This document shows positions 8,402 to 17,626 of a DNA stretch of 64,000 nt, in pieces (the first letter of the stretch is position 1; the number at the start of each line of letters is the position of its first letter). Source of the stretch: Alphaproteobacteria bacterium (GTDB lineage Bacteria > Pseudomonadota > Alphaproteobacteria > UBA7887). The notes below the pieces were generated by a model. That model saw only the letters and a program-made list of their open reading frames with translations, searched no databases and had not been told where the DNA came from. The stretch is from positions 41,786 through 105,785 of the forward strand of contig JASLYQ010000006.1 in NCBI GenBank assembly GCA_030739735.1, in the 5' to 3' direction. The position numbers were made by a program, and so were the translations under genes.

Positions 8402-9067
8402 TTATGTTTTCTCCTGCCATGCGCACAAATTCCGGATCGGGCAGTTGGGGCAATTCGGCTTACGCGCCTTGCAGCGATAGCGGCCGTGCAGGATAAGCCA
8501 GTGGTGGGCGTGCTGCTGAAAGCGCTTCGGCACCGCCTTCATCAGCTTCTCTTCGACCGCCAGTGGCGTTTTCCCCGGTGCCAGCCCGGTGCGATTGGCG
8601 ACGCGGAAGACGTGGGTGTCGACGGCGATGGTAGGCTCGCCGAAGGCGGTGTTGAGCACCACGTTCGCTGTCTTGCGCCCGACACCGGGTAGCGCTTCGA
8701 GGGCGGTCCGGTCGCGTGGCACCCGACCGTCGTGCTCAGCGATCAGTTTTTGGCTCAATGCGATCATGTTCTTCGCCTTGTTGCGGAAGAGGCCGATGGT
8801 CTTGATCATCTCGCGCGCCTTGGCCTCGCCGAGCGCCACCATGGCTGTGGGCGTGTCGGCGACGGCGAATAATGGCCCGGTCACTTTGTTGACCCCGACA
8901 TCAGTCGCCTGGGCTGACAGCATCACGGCTACCAGCAGCGTATACGGATTTGTCGAGACCAATTCTGTCTGCGGCGCCGGGTCTAGGGCGGACAAACGCT
9001 CGAACATCTCCTCGCGCTGGGTGGGTCGCATTAGCGTGACCTCCTGGACGGGTTTTTGATAAGACAT
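8402..9067 (-). CDS. nth: Endonuclease III (DNA glycosylase/AP lyase)
   Basis: A base-excision glycosylase for oxidised pyrimidines. The helix-hairpin-helix ALPGVGRKTANVVLN carries the catalytic Lys, VDTHVFRVANRTGL the catalytic Asp, and the C-terminal cluster has the Cys spacing CX6CX2CX5C (CKARKPNCPNCPIRNLC) for a 4Fe-4S centre. The frame is open to 9133. I chose the ATG at 9067; an ATG at 9031 (MRPTQREEMFERL) is also plausible. It is divergent from a short DUF2244-like gene 23 bp away. The approx. 195 bp downstream, to the LpoA-like gene end, shows nothing I can name. Confidence 0.95.
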   Translation of the reverse strand: MSYQKPVQEVTLMRPTQREEMFERLSALDPAPQTELVSTNPYTLLVAVMLSAQATDVGVNKVTGPLFAVADTPTAMVALGEAKAREMIKTIGLFRNKAKNMIALSQKLIAEHDGRVPRDRTALEALPGVGRKTANVVLNTAFGEPTIAVDTHVFRVANRTGLAPGKTPLAVEEKLMKAVPKRFQQHAHHWLILHGRYRCKARKPNCPNCPIRNLCAWQEKT

Positions 9068-9090
9068 GGCCGCGGTTCTATCATCGAGCA

Positions 9091-9339
9091 ATGGAAGCAC
9101 GCCGCAATCCTGATGCTCAGCCAGCAAATGCAACGCAGCCCGTGCTGTTTGACGCTGTGGTGCGCCCGCACCGCTGGCTGAGCGGGCTCGGCTTCGCCGT
9201 GCTCATGGCGACGGTCGGGGTGGTTATCTTCGATGAGCACCCTGGCGTTGCCGAGTTTGTTGTTCTTGCGACGATGCTGGGCGTCTTGGTGCTGATAGGC
9301 GGTCAGTCCAATAAACCGAGGACCTCCGCCATTCCGTAA
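9091..9339 (+). pseudogene. DUF2244-family gene, truncated
   Basis: The 82-codon frame begins with a clear DUF2244 N-terminus: PVLFDAVVRPHRWLSGLGFAVLM is close to the family's LF-A---PHRSLS--GF--LM. After about residue 48 the sequence (FDEHPGVAEFVVLATMLGV) no longer follows the family, whose members are about 160 residues with two membrane helices and a C-terminal domain. The frame ends inside the convergent dapB gene. DUF2244 genes are often found next to nth, so this looks like a native gene that lost its 3' half. It may still make a small membrane peptide. Confidence 0.55.
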
Positions 9340-10115
9340 AGACCCGGCGCCCGGTCGCGTGTCCAGAGCGCGGCGCGGACAGCGCCATTGGCGAAGATAT
9401 CGCGGGAGCCCGCGCGGTGGCCAAGCTCCACACGCTCGCCTTCGGCGGCGAAGATCGCGCAGTGGTCACCCACCACGTCGCCGCCGCGTAAGGCCGCAAA
9501 GCCAATATCGCCGGATCGCCTGGCGCCCGTGATGCCATTGCGCCCGCGCGCCGAAACTGCGTTGAGATCGACGCCACGCCCCGCCGCGGCGGCACGGCCG
9601 AGGCCCAGCGCTGTACCCGACGGCGCATCAACCTTGTGGCGGTGATGCATCTCGACGATCTCGATGTCGTAGTCGTCACCTAGCACGGCCGCGGCGCGCC
9701 GGGTCAGGGCAAAAAGTAGATTGACACCCACACTCATATTCGGCGCCCAGACGAGGCAAGCTGTCTCTGCTGCTACTTGCAATGCGGCGGTCTCGGCGTC
9801 GTCAAGCCCAGTGGTGCCGATGACATGCGCAGTACCGCTCTCCGCCGCTAGCGCTACATGCGCCGCCGTTGCCGCCGGGCTGGAAAACTCGATCACCACG
9901 TCGGACGCGACGAACATGGCAGCGGCATCCTCGCCGATCGCCACGCCCCTTTCGCCGATCCCGGCCAAGCTGCCCGTATCTTGCCCGATCGCGGCGTGCC
10001 CGCTCCGCTCAATCGCCGTCACCAGTCGACAGCCCTCGCACGCGTCGATGCGCCGCACCAAAGCCCGCCCCATCCGCCCCGCCGCGCCGACCAGACCGAC
10101 CGATAACTCACTCAT
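9303..10115 (-). CDS. dapB: 4-hydroxy-tetrahydrodipicolinate reductase
   Basis: DapB reduces hydroxy-tetrahydrodipicolinate with NAD(P)H in lysine and diaminopimelate synthesis. The nucleotide-binding VGLVGAAGRMGRALV opens the protein. VIEFSSPAA, the VIGTTGLDD segment, WAPNMSVGVNLLF and the active-site EIVEMHHRHKVDAPSGTAL follow. I start at the ATG at 10115 (MSELSVGLV), five residues inside the open frame. It lies 28 bp after dnaJ on the same strand and so may be read from the dnaK-dnaJ transcript. Confidence 0.95.
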   Translation of the reverse strand: MSELSVGLVGAAGRMGRALVRRIDACEGCRLVTAIERSGHAAIGQDTGSLAGIGERGVAIGEDAAAMFVASDVVIEFSSPAATAAHVALAAESGTAHVIGTTGLDDAETAALQVAAETACLVWAPNMSVGVNLLFALTRRAAAVLGDDYDIEIVEMHHRHKVDAPSGTALGLGRAAAAGRGVDLNAVSARGRNGITGARRSGDIGFAALRGGDVVGDHCAIFAAEGERVELGHRAGSRDIFANGAVRAALWTRDRAPGLYGMAEVLGLLD

Positions 10116-10143
10116 GGCGTCCCCCGTCACTTCGATTCCAACC

Positions 10144-11271
10144 CTACTCCCGAATATCGTCCCACAGCTCCTTCACCTTACTGAAGAAGCCTGCGGTCTC
10201 GGGGTGGGTGTGCTCGTTGGCGGTGTCTTCGAATTGACGTAGCAGTGCGCGTTGCTCTTCGTTGAGGTTGACCGGGGTCTCGGTCATGGTCTGTACGAAG
10301 AGGTCGCCTGTGCTCTGGCCGCGCATGGCCGGCATGCCTTTGCCGCGCAGGCGGAACTGGTGACCGGTCTGGGTGCCCTCGGGCACGGTAATGCGGGCGT
10401 TGCCGCCGTCGACTGTCGGCACCTCTATGGAGCCGCCGAGCGCGGCCCGGGTCATGGGCAGGGGCACGCGGCAATAGAGGTTGCCGCCTTCGCGCTGGAA
10501 TAGGGAGTGCGCGGCGATGGCGATAAAGATATAAAGATCGCCAGGCGGGCTCCCGCGCACGCCAGCCTCGCCCTCGCCGGCCAGGCGGATACGTGTGCCG
10601 TCTTCGACGCCGGCCGGAATGTTGACCTGCAGCTCCTTGTCGCGGCTGGTGCGGCCGCTGCCGCGGCAGGTCACGCAGGGACTCTCGATCACGCGGCCTA
10701 CGCCCTGGCATCTCGGGCAGGCGCGCTCGATGGTGAAAAAGCCCTGCTGGGCACGCACCTTGCCGTCGCCGCCGCAGCCCGAACAGGTAACCGGTTGGGT
10801 ACCAGCGGCGGCACCACCGCCAGAACAGTCCTCGCAGGTCACGGATGTGGTGGTGCGGATGTTGGTCTGGCGGCCGTGGAAGGCGTCTTCCAGCGAGATC
10901 TCGAGGTTGTAGCGCAGATCAGCACCGCGCTGCCCACTGGTGCCGCCGCTGCGCCGGCCGCCCATGAAGTCGCCGAACAGGTCGTCGAAGACATCGGAGA
11001 AGCTCGAGCCGCCAAAACCGAAGCCGCCGCCCTGCCCGTTGCCGCCTTCGAACGCGGCGTGGCCGAAGCGGTCGTAGGCGGCGCGCTTGTCGGCGTCCTT
11101 CAGGACCTCATAAGCCTCCGAGACTTCCTTGAAAGCGCGCTCGGCTTCCGGATCGGCGGGATTGCGATCCGGGTGGTATTTCATGGCGAGCTTGCGGTAC
11201 GCTTTCTTGAGCTCGGCTTCGCCCGCCTGGCGGTCAACGCTGAGCGTCTCGTAGTAATCGCGCTTGTCCAT
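10144..11271 (-). CDS. dnaJ: Chaperone protein DnaJ
   Basis: A 375-residue type I Hsp40. The J domain has the HPD motif in [10 protein letters not shown] near residue 34. A Gly/Phe-rich linker follows ([11 protein letters not shown] region), then four zinc-binding repeats [24 protein letters not shown] and CVTCRGSG, then the substrate-binding C-terminal domains ([22 protein letters not shown]). It stimulates DnaK's ATPase and delivers clients. It starts 31 bp after dnaK on the same strand. Likely heat-induced from the promoter before dnaK. Confidence 0.97.
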   Translation of the reverse strand: MDKRDYYETLSVDRQAGEAELKKAYRKLAMKYHPDRNPADPEAERAFKEVSEAYEVLKDADKRAAYDRFGHAAFEGGNGQGGGFGFGGSSFSDVFDDLFGDFMGGRRSGGTSGQRGADLRYNLEISLEDAFHGRQTNIRTTTSVTCEDCSGGGAAAGTQPVTCSGCGGDGKVRAQQGFFTIERACPRCQGVGRVIESPCVTCRGSGRTSRDKELQVNIPAGVEDGTRIRLAGEGEAGVRGSPPGDLYIFIAIAAHSLFQREGGNLYCRVPLPMTRAALGGSIEVPTVDGGNARITVPEGTQTGHQFRLRGKGMPAMRGQSTGDLFVQTMTETPVNLNEEQRALLRQFEDTANEHTHPETAGFFSKVKELWDDIRE

Positions 11272-11302
11272 GACAGCCTCGGATCACGCTCCAAGGCGTC
11301 GC

Positions 11303-13216
11303 TTAGCCATCGCTCTTCTTGTCGTCCTCGACTTCCTCGAAGTCGGCATCGACCACAGTCTCGTCGCTGTCGCTGTCGCCGCCACCGGGCCCCCCGCCTG
11401 CAGCCGCCTCAGCCTGGGAGGCTTGGTACATGGCTTCGCCGAGCTTCATGGAGACCTGCTGCAAGGTATCGGTTTTGGATTTGATGTCTTCGACATCCTC
11501 GCTTTCGAGAACCCCGCGCAAGTCGGCGACAGCGCTCTCAATCGCGGTCTTGTCTTCGTCGGACACCTTGTCACCATGGTCGCCCAGCGTCTTCTCGGTG
11601 GCGTGGATCACGGCATCGGCCTGGTTGCGCGTGTCGATCAGCTCGCGGCGCTCCTTGTCCTCTCCGGCATGCTCCTCCGCCTCGTGCACCATGCGGTCGA
11701 TGTCGTCATCCGAAAGACCGCCCGAGGCCTCGATACGAATTTGCTGCTCCTTGCCAGTGCCCTTGTCCTTGGCCGAGACATTGACAATGCCGTTGGCGTC
11801 AATGTCGAAGGTGACTTCGATCTGCGGCACACCGCGTGGCGCTGGGGGAATGCCGACCAGGTCAAACTGGCCGAGCAGCTTGTTGTCGGCCGCGATCTGG
11901 CGCTCGCCCTGAAAGACGCGGATGGTGACCGCGCCTTGGTTGTCCTCGGCGGTTGAGAAGGTCTGCCCCTTCTTGGTCGGAATAGTGGTGTTGCGGTCGA
12001 TCAACGGCGTGAAGACACCGCCAAGGGTCTCGATACCGAGTGACAGCGGCGTGACGTCGAGCAGCAGCACGTCCGTGACATCACCAGCCAGCACCGCGCC
12101 CTGGATGGCGGCACCGGTGGCAACCACCTCGTCCGGGTTGACACCCTGGTGGGGCTCGCGTCCGAAGAAGGTCTGCACGGTCTCGATCACTTTTGGCATG
12201 CGCGTCATGCCGCCAACCAGCACCACATCATCGATCTCGGCCGCCGTCAGGCCGGCGTCATCGAGTGCCGCCTTGCAGGGGCTGATGGTGCGCTGGATGA
12301 AGCTATCGACCAGCGCCTCCAACTTGGCCCGGGTGAGCTTCATGGTGAGATGCTTCGGTCCGGAGGCGTCCGCCGTGATGAAGGGGAGGTTGATCTCGGT
12401 TTGTGTAGTACTGGAAAGCTCGATCTTGGCCTTCTCGGCGGCCTCGCGCAGGCGTTGCACCGCGAGCTTGTCGCCGCGCAGGTCGATGCCGGCCTCCTTT
12501 TTGAACTCGTCCGCCAAGTAGTCGACAATACGCAGGTCGAAGTCCTCCCCGCCGAGGAAGGTGTCGCCGTTGGTCGACTTCACCTCAAAGACGCCGTCGC
12601 CGATCTCGAGGATGGAGACGTCGAAGGTGCCGCCGCCCAGGTCATAGACCGCGATCACGCCCGCGCCGCGCTTCTCGAGCCCGTAAGCGAGCGAGGCAGC
12701 GGTAGGCTCGTTGATAATGCGCAGCACCTCGAGCCCGGCGATCTGGCCGGCGTCCTTAGTCGCCTGGCGCTGGGCATCGTTGAAATAGGCGGGAACCGTG
12801 ATTACCGCTTTGCTGACCGTCTCGCCGAGATAGCGCTCGGCGGTCTCCTTCATCTTCTGCAGCACCATGGCGCTGATCTGGCTCGGGGCGTAGCCCTTGC
12901 CGCGCGCCTCGACCCAGGCATCGCCGTTGTCCGCCTTGATAATCTTGTAGGGGACCATGTCGGCGTCCTTTTTCGCCATCGGGTCTTCGAAGTTGCGCCC
13001 GATAAGGCGCTTGATGGCGAAAAGGGTGTTTTCCGGGTTGGTCACGCCTTGGCGTTTGGCCGACTGGCCGACCAGACGCTCGTCCTCGGTGAAGGCTACC
13101 ATCGACGGTGTGGTCCGGGTGCCTTCGGCGTTCTCGATCACCTTGGCTTCCTTGCCTTCCATGATGGCAACGCAGGAGTTCGTGGTGCCAAGGTCGATAC
13201 CGATGATCTTGCTCAT
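11303..13216 (-). CDS. dnaK: Chaperone protein DnaK (Hsp70)
   Basis: A 637-residue Hsp70. The N-terminal actin-like ATPase begins [17 protein letters not shown], with [49 protein letters not shown] and [14 protein letters not shown]. The substrate domain follows after the linker [15 protein letters not shown], and the lid ends in a Gly-rich tail with an acidic [13 protein letters not shown] finish. I start at the ATG at 13216, not the upstream frame limit at 13267, because MSKIIGID is the universal start. A putative RpoH promoter lies about 120-150 bp upstream, just after grpE. Confidence 0.98.
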   Translation of the reverse strand: MSKIIGIDLGTTNSCVAIMEGKEAKVIENAEGTRTTPSMVAFTEDERLVGQSAKRQGVTNPENTLFAIKRLIGRNFEDPMAKKDADMVPYKIIKADNGDAWVEARGKGYAPSQISAMVLQKMKETAERYLGETVSKAVITVPAYFNDAQRQATKDAGQIAGLEVLRIINEPTAASLAYGLEKRGAGVIAVYDLGGGTFDVSILEIGDGVFEVKSTNGDTFLGGEDFDLRIVDYLADEFKKEAGIDLRGDKLAVQRLREAAEKAKIELSSTTQTEINLPFITADASGPKHLTMKLTRAKLEALVDSFIQRTISPCKAALDDAGLTAAEIDDVVLVGGMTRMPKVIETVQTFFGREPHQGVNPDEVVATGAAIQGAVLAGDVTDVLLLDVTPLSLGIETLGGVFTPLIDRNTTIPTKKGQTFSTAEDNQGAVTIRVFQGERQIAADNKLLGQFDLVGIPPAPRGVPQIEVTFDIDANGIVNVSAKDKGTGKEQQIRIEASGGLSDDDIDRMVHEAEEHAGEDKERRELIDTRNQADAVIHATEKTLGDHGDKVSDEDKTAIESAVADLRGVLESEDVEDIKSKTDTLQQVSMKLGEAMYQASQAEAAAGGGPGGGDSDSDETVVDADFEEVEDDKKSDG

Positions 13217-13337
13217 ATTTTTTCTCTTTCGAAAAGCAGGCGGATCTGCTCCGGCCTCGTCGAGCACCGGACGGCCCGATCGTATTGATACTGCACCGTG
13301 CGTCTCACTTGCGCACTAGCAGGCGGCGACGGAAGGT

Positions 13338-13366
13338 ATATGGGAGTGTCAGGGGGGCACTGCAAG
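13338..13366 (-). promoter_or_regulatory. Putative RpoH (sigma-32) promoter of dnaK
   Basis: On the minus strand CTTGCAG (13366-13360) and CCCATAT (13344-13338) are separated by 15 bp, close to the sigma-32 pattern CTTGAAA, 13-17 bp, CCCATNT. It lies 10 bp after the grpE stop and gives a dnaK leader of roughly 115 nt. Function is inferred from the pattern and gene identity. Confidence 0.6.
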
Positions 13367-13375
13367 CGTTTGCGA

Positions 13376-13939
13376 TCAAGCTTCCGTATCGATGCTGCCG
13401 TCGGCCGGTCGCTTGGCCACGCCGACCCGTGCGGGGCGTAGCAGGCGGTCATGAATGCGATAGCCGCGCTGGACCACCTGAACCACCGTTCCCGGCTCCC
13501 TGTCGGGCGATTCCACCTCGAACATGGCTTCGTGAAAATTGGGGTCGAATTTATCGTCCTGGGGATCGATACAGGTGATGCCGTATCGCTCCAGCGCCGT
13601 GTCCAGACTGCGCAGCGTCAACTCGATACCTTCGAACACTGACGTCGGGTCGCTGTCGCCGGCACTGCCCACGGCGCGGTTTAGGTCATCGGCGATGGCG
13701 ACGATGTCGCGGGCAAAGGCGGTGATGGCATATTTGCTGGCATCCTCGCGCTCGCGCTCCGCTCGCCGGCGCACGTTCTCGGTCTCGGCCAGCGCGCGCA
13801 TCAGGCGGTCTTCGAGCGCCGCCGTCTCGCCGCGCAGCGTCTCCAGCTCGCTGACCTCGTCTGCTTCCTCGGCAACGGGCGTCTCTGCTCCGGTCTCCTC
13901 GGGCGTTTCGTCTTCGGGCTGGGTCGGTGTTTCTGGCAT
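13376..13939 (-). CDS. grpE: Nucleotide exchange factor GrpE
   Basis: A 187-residue GrpE. An acidic disordered start is followed by a long coiled coil (LRGETAALEDRLMRALAETENVRRRAEREREDASKYA region, about 35-75). The family signature region near the C-terminus includes PNFHEAMFEVES, GTVVQVVQRGYRIHDRLLRPARVGVA. GrpE releases ADP from DnaK. It follows hrcA by 33 bp, consistent with an hrcA-grpE transcript separate from dnaK-dnaJ. Confidence 0.96.
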   Translation of the reverse strand: MPETPTQPEDETPEETGAETPVAEEADEVSELETLRGETAALEDRLMRALAETENVRRRAEREREDASKYAITAFARDIVAIADDLNRAVGSAGDSDPTSVFEGIELTLRSLDTALERYGITCIDPQDDKFDPNFHEAMFEVESPDREPGTVVQVVQRGYRIHDRLLRPARVGVAKRPADGSIDTEA

Positions 13940-13972
13940 GTTGGCAAGTCCGTTTCGCTTGGGTGTGTTGGT

Positions 13973-15016
13973 TCAACCCATCAGGCGGCTGATCGCGCGG
14001 GCGGTGTAGTCCACCATGGGAATGATGCGGGCGTAATTAATGCGCGTCGGCCCGATGACGCCGATGGCTCCGAGGCACCCGGGCTCGCTACCGCCTCCAC
14101 GGTGCAGGGGTGCGATCACCATCGAACAGCCGGCAAGATTGAAAAGCTCGTTCTCGGAGCCGATGAAAACGTGCACAGCTTGGCCGCTCAAGGTCGAATC
14201 GATGACCTGCAGCATGCCTTCGTGGCGCTCCAGGTCCCCGAATAATTTGCTGATGCGCTCAAGGTCAGCAATGGCCTGCGCGTCCTCGAACAGCTTGGCG
14301 CGCCCGCGCAGGATCAGCGTTGGCGCGCCCGCCTGCTCGGTAAGCGTGCCGAGTCCGGCTGCGACGATACGCTCGCCGAGGCTGTCGAGCGCGGCCCGAT
14401 GCTCGGCGAGTTCCGCCTCTATAACGCCACGCGCTGCGCTAAACGTGCGCCCGTCCAGCCGCATATTGATGTAATTCGCAGCCTCGGTCAGCGATGACGG
14501 TGTGAAACCGCCGGGCACCTCGATGATGCGGTTCTCCACCAGGCCGTTGGCGAGCACGATGATGGCAAGCGCCTGGCCCTCGGCAAGGCGGATGAACTCC
14601 ATATGCTTGACCGGCGCCTCGCTTTTTGGTGCCAGAACTAGGCCGGTGGCGCTGGAAAGTCCGGATAGCATCTCGGTGGCCTGTCCCAGCACCTCGGACA
14701 GCTTGCGTCCCGCGCCCGCGCATTGAGCGTCGATGCTGATGCGCTCTTCGGAGGTGAGGTCGCCGATCTGCAGTAGCCCGTCGACATAAAGCCTTAGACC
14801 CTGGTCGGTCGGCATGCGCCCGGCGGAAGTATGCGGTGCATACAGCAGGCCGAGATTCTCTAGGTCCGCCATGACATTACGGATTGTCGCCGGTGACAGG
14901 CGCAAGGGCAGGCGCCGAGAGAGCGTGCGCGAGCCGACGGGCTCGCCGCCTTCGAAGAAGGCTTCGACAATTTCGGCGAAAATGAGACGCGAGCGCTCGT
15001 TGAGCTCGGTGATCAT
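13973..15016 (-). CDS. hrcA: Heat-inducible transcription repressor HrcA
   Basis: HrcA represses heat-shock operons through CIRCE operators. The 347-residue protein begins MITELNERSRLIFAEIVEAF and has the winged-helix segment EPVGSRTLSRRLPLRLSPATIRNVMADLENLGLL, followed by the GAF-like and dimerisation parts and a C-terminal GPTRINYARIIPMVDY. I chose the ATG at 15016 within a frame open to 15091. No CIRCE element (TTAGCACTC-N9-GAGTGCTAA) was seen in the intergenic regions here, so its targets probably lie elsewhere (for example groESL). Confidence 0.95.
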   Translation of the reverse strand: MITELNERSRLIFAEIVEAFFEGGEPVGSRTLSRRLPLRLSPATIRNVMADLENLGLLYAPHTSAGRMPTDQGLRLYVDGLLQIGDLTSEERISIDAQCAGAGRKLSEVLGQATEMLSGLSSATGLVLAPKSEAPVKHMEFIRLAEGQALAIIVLANGLVENRIIEVPGGFTPSSLTEAANYINMRLDGRTFSAARGVIEAELAEHRAALDSLGERIVAAGLGTLTEQAGAPTLILRGRAKLFEDAQAIADLERISKLFGDLERHEGMLQVIDSTLSGQAVHVFIGSENELFNLAGCSMVIAPLHRGGGSEPGCLGAIGVIGPTRINYARIIPMVDYTARAISRLMG

Positions 15017-15062
15017 GGGTTGACTAGACCTGAAAGTCCCCGTTGCCGTAGCGTTGGCGGAG

Positions 15063-15091
15063 AATGTAGTAAGCGCTCCCGGGAGCGTCAA
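15063..15091 (-). promoter_or_regulatory. Putative hrcA promoter with embedded 14-bp palindrome
   Basis: On the minus strand TTGACG (15091-15086) and TACATT (15068-15063) are 17 bp apart, a good sigma-70-type pair, 47 bp before the hrcA ATG. A perfect palindrome CGCTCCCGGGAGCG (15074-15087) fills most of the spacer and touches the -35 box, as an operator might. The region is shared with the divergent rph gene. Confidence 0.6.
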
Positions 15092-15131
15092 CGCGGTGGA
15101 CGGAAATAGCCCCTGTCAGTAGATTGCTTCT

Positions 15132-15890
15132 ATGTCCGAAAACATCCCTCAAGACCCCGTCACGCGGCCTTCCGGCCGCGCCGTCGATGCTCTTCGCGCG
15201 GTGACGCTCGAGCCCGGATTCAGCAAGCATGCCGAAGGCTCTTGCCTGATCCGCTTTGGCGACACGCATGTGCTCTGCGCCGCCACGGTCGAGGACCGGG
15301 TGCCTCCTTTCTTGCGCAATACGGGGCGCGGCTGGGTGACGGCGGAATACGGTATGCTGCCGCGCTCTACCAATACTCGCACTGATCGCGAGGCGGCGCG
15401 CGGCAAGCAGTCGGGCCGCACTTTGGAGATCCAACGCCTGATTGGGCGCAGCCTGCGCGCCGTCACTAGGCTCGACGGCTTCGGTGAACGCCAGGTGCGG
15501 GTCGATTGCGACGTCATCCAGGCCGACGGCGGCACGCGCACAGCGGCGATCACAGGTGCCTGGGTGGCGCTGCATCTCGCCTTCGACTATCTCGCCGGTC
15601 ACAGCCTGATCGAGGCCAACCCACTCAGTGATCAGGTGGCGGCGATCTCGGCCGGGCTGTACGGTGGCATAGCGGTGGTCGATCTCGACTATGCCGAGGA
15701 CTCGACGGCCGACGCCGACGCTAATTTTGTGCTTACAGCCGGTGGCGGTATCGTCGAAGTGCAGGCGACCGCAGAGTCGGAACCGTTCCGCCAAGAACAA
15801 CTTGATGCTTTGCTTGGTCTCTCCCGTAACGCCACTAAAACGCTGTTCGATTTGCAGCAAAAAGCGTTAGAGGATGCCGCGTCGGCTTGA
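15132..15890 (+). CDS. rph: Ribonuclease PH
   Basis: RNase PH is a phosphate-dependent 3' exonuclease that trims tRNA precursors. The 252-residue protein has [19 protein letters not shown], the conserved [29 protein letters not shown] and [21 protein letters not shown] motifs. The start ATG at 15132 is close to the hrcA divergent promoter. The 3' end overlaps rdgB by 17 bp. In alphaproteobacteria hrcA, rph, rdgB and hemW commonly lie in this order, as here. Confidence 0.97.
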   Translation: MSENIPQDPVTRPSGRAVDALRAVTLEPGFSKHAEGSCLIRFGDTHVLCAATVEDRVPPFLRNTGRGWVTAEYGMLPRSTNTRTDREAARGKQSGRTLEIQRLIGRSLRAVTRLDGFGERQVRVDCDVIQADGGTRTAAITGAWVALHLAFDYLAGHSLIEANPLSDQVAAISAGLYGGIAVVDLDYAEDSTADADANFVLTAGGGIVEVQATAESEPFRQEQLDALLGLSRNATKTLFDLQQKALEDAASA

Positions 15891-16473
15891 GGCTGAGCGG
15901 TTGGTTGTGGCCAGCCATAACCCAGGTAAGGTCAAAGAGATCAATGCCTTGCTGGAGCCCTTCGCGATCTCGGCCGTTTCGGCCGGTGACCTGGGTCTGC
16001 CAGAGCCAGAGGAGACTGGCGACAGCTTCCTCGCCAATGCCGAGCTCAAGGCGCGGGCGGCGGCTGCAGCCTCGGGCCTGCCGGCCTTGGCCGATGATTC
16101 CGGCCTGGCCGTGGCCGTGCTCGGTGGTGCGCCGGGAATCTTCTCTGCCCGCTGGGGCGGGCCGTCGAAGGACTTTGCGGCCGCCATGGCACGACTGGAA
16201 CGGGCGCTCGGCGGCATCAGCGGCGGCCGCGCGCGGTTCGTCTGCGTCTTGGCACTCTGTTGGCCGGACGGCCATTGTATGAGTTTTACCGGCATGGTGA
16301 CCGGTTCTCTGACCTTCCCACCCCGTGGACACGGCGGCTTCGGCTACGACCCAGTTTTCATCGCTGACGGTCGCGACATCACCTTCGGCGAGATGGACCC
16401 GGCCGAAAAGGACCGTATTAGCCACCGCGCCGACGCCTTCGCCAAGCTCACCTCAGCCTGCCTGAGGGGCTGA
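15874..16473 (+). CDS. rdgB: XTP/dITP (non-canonical purine NTP) pyrophosphatase
   Basis: RdgB clears deaminated purine nucleotides such as ITP and XTP. This 199-residue Ham1-family protein has [21 protein letters not shown] at its start, [24 protein letters not shown] in the centre and [12 protein letters not shown] near the C-terminus, plus the late ISHRADAF. It overlaps rph and ends two bases before hemW. Confidence 0.96.
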   Translation: MPRRLEAERLVVASHNPGKVKEINALLEPFAISAVSAGDLGLPEPEETGDSFLANAELKARAAAAASGLPALADDSGLAVAVLGGAPGIFSARWGGPSKDFAAAMARLERALGGISGGRARFVCVLALCWPDGHCMSFTGMVTGSLTFPPRGHGGFGYDPVFIADGRDITFGEMDPAEKDRISHRADAFAKLTSACLRG

Positions 16474-16474
16474 C

Positions 16475-17626
16475 ATGGCAGATACGCTGGCGGTCTATGT
16501 CCACTGGCCGTTCTGCCTCACCAAATGCCCCTATTGCGACTTCAACAGCCACGTCGGCGATGTCATCGACCAGGTGCGCTGGCGCGAGGCCTATCTGACC
16601 GAGATTGCTGAGATCTCCGCGCGCACGCCGGGACGCGTGGTCGAGAGCATCTTCTTCGGTGGCGGCACGCCATCGCTGATGTCAACGGAGACGGTGGCTG
16701 CAGTGATCGCGGCCGTGGCGTCGAACTGGCGACTTGCAAGGGATGCTGAGATTACCCTGGAGGCTAATCCCAGCTCTGTCGAGACCGCACGCCTCGCGGC
16801 GGTGGCCGCTGCTGGGGTCAACCGTATATCGCTCGGGGTGCAGGCGCTCGACGATGCGGCCCTGGCTTTTCTGGGACGTCTGCACTCTACCGGGGAGGCG
16901 CTCGCGGCGGTGCAGGTGGCAAAATTGCACTTCAAGCGTGTATCGATCGATCTGATCTATGGCCGACCGGGCCAGACCGTCGCAGCATGGGTGGGCGAGT
17001 TGCGCCAAGCGCTGGAGCATGCGGGCGGGCATATCTCGGCATATCAGCTCACTGTCGAGAAAGGCACACCCTTCTTCATCGCCGAGCGTGATGGCGCCTT
17101 AACCATGCCCAATGAGGCAACTCAGGAAACGCTCTACGCGGTTACCGGCGAGACGTTGGGCGATGCCGGTTACCAGGCGTACGAGATATCTAACTACGCC
17201 CTTGCCGGAGAGGCCTGTCGGCACAATCTTTGCATCTGGCGGTATGGCGACTATGTGGGCATTGGTCCCGGCGCCCATGGCCGGCTGACCATCGGCGGCA
17301 GGACCTACGCCAGCGAGGCAACATCAAACCCGGCCGGCTGGTTGGACGCCGTAGAAACCAAAGGTCATGGCCGTCGGCGCTGCGCTGCGCTGTCAGCCAA
17401 GACCGTGGCCGAGGAGATACTTTTGATGGGCTTGCGGATCGACGACGGCATCTCTCAAAAGACCATGTGGGAACGCACCGGACAGGATCTCGCTGCCTGG
17501 GTTGATGGGGACACGGCGCGGCAGTTGCGTGACGGTGGCTTGTTGGTTTGGGATTCTGACGGTTTACGTCTGACTGCCGCAGGCCGGCCTTTGTTAGATG
17601 GTATTCTGGCGCGCCTTCTGGCTTAG
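16475..17626 (+). CDS. hemW: Radical SAM heme chaperone HemW (formerly HemN-like)
   Basis: The 383-residue protein has the radical-SAM cluster motif CLTKCPYCDFNSH (CX3CX2C) at residue 13 onwards, the Gly-rich FFGGGTPSLM, and EANPSSVE and RISLGVQALDD segments. A HemN_C domain with GIGPGAHGRL lies in the second half. It lacks the N-terminal extension of true coproporphyrinogen III dehydrogenase, so HemW, a heme-binding chaperone, is the better name. Its 3' end overlaps the convergent EI24 gene by 33 bp. Confidence 0.92.
   Translation: MADTLAVYVHWPFCLTKCPYCDFNSHVGDVIDQVRWREAYLTEIAEISARTPGRVVESIFFGGGTPSLMSTETVAAVIAAVASNWRLARDAEITLEANPSSVETARLAAVAAAGVNRISLGVQALDDAALAFLGRLHSTGEALAAVQVAKLHFKRVSIDLIYGRPGQTVAAWVGELRQALEHAGGHISAYQLTVEKGTPFFIAERDGALTMPNEATQETLYAVTGETLGDAGYQAYEISNYALAGEACRHNLCIWRYGDYVGIGPGAHGRLTIGGRTYASEATSNPAGWLDAVETKGHGRRRCAALSAKTVAEEILLMGLRIDDGISQKTMWERTGQDLAAWVDGDTARQLRDGGLLVWDSDGLRLTAAGRPLLDGILARLLA

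Noticed and set aside
10507..11484. A 325-codon plus-strand open frame over dnaJ
   Set aside because: Antisense shadow of dnaJ and the end of dnaK, with Ala/Gly-rich composition and no recognisable domain.
12149..13288. A 379-codon plus-strand open frame over dnaK
   Set aside because: It is antisense to the highly conserved dnaK and arises from high-GC codon bias; no family resemblance.
15017..15131. A CIRCE operator for HrcA
   Set aside because: The palindrome here is CGCTCCCGGGAGCG, with no TTAGCACTC/GAGTGCTAA arms or 9-bp spacer.
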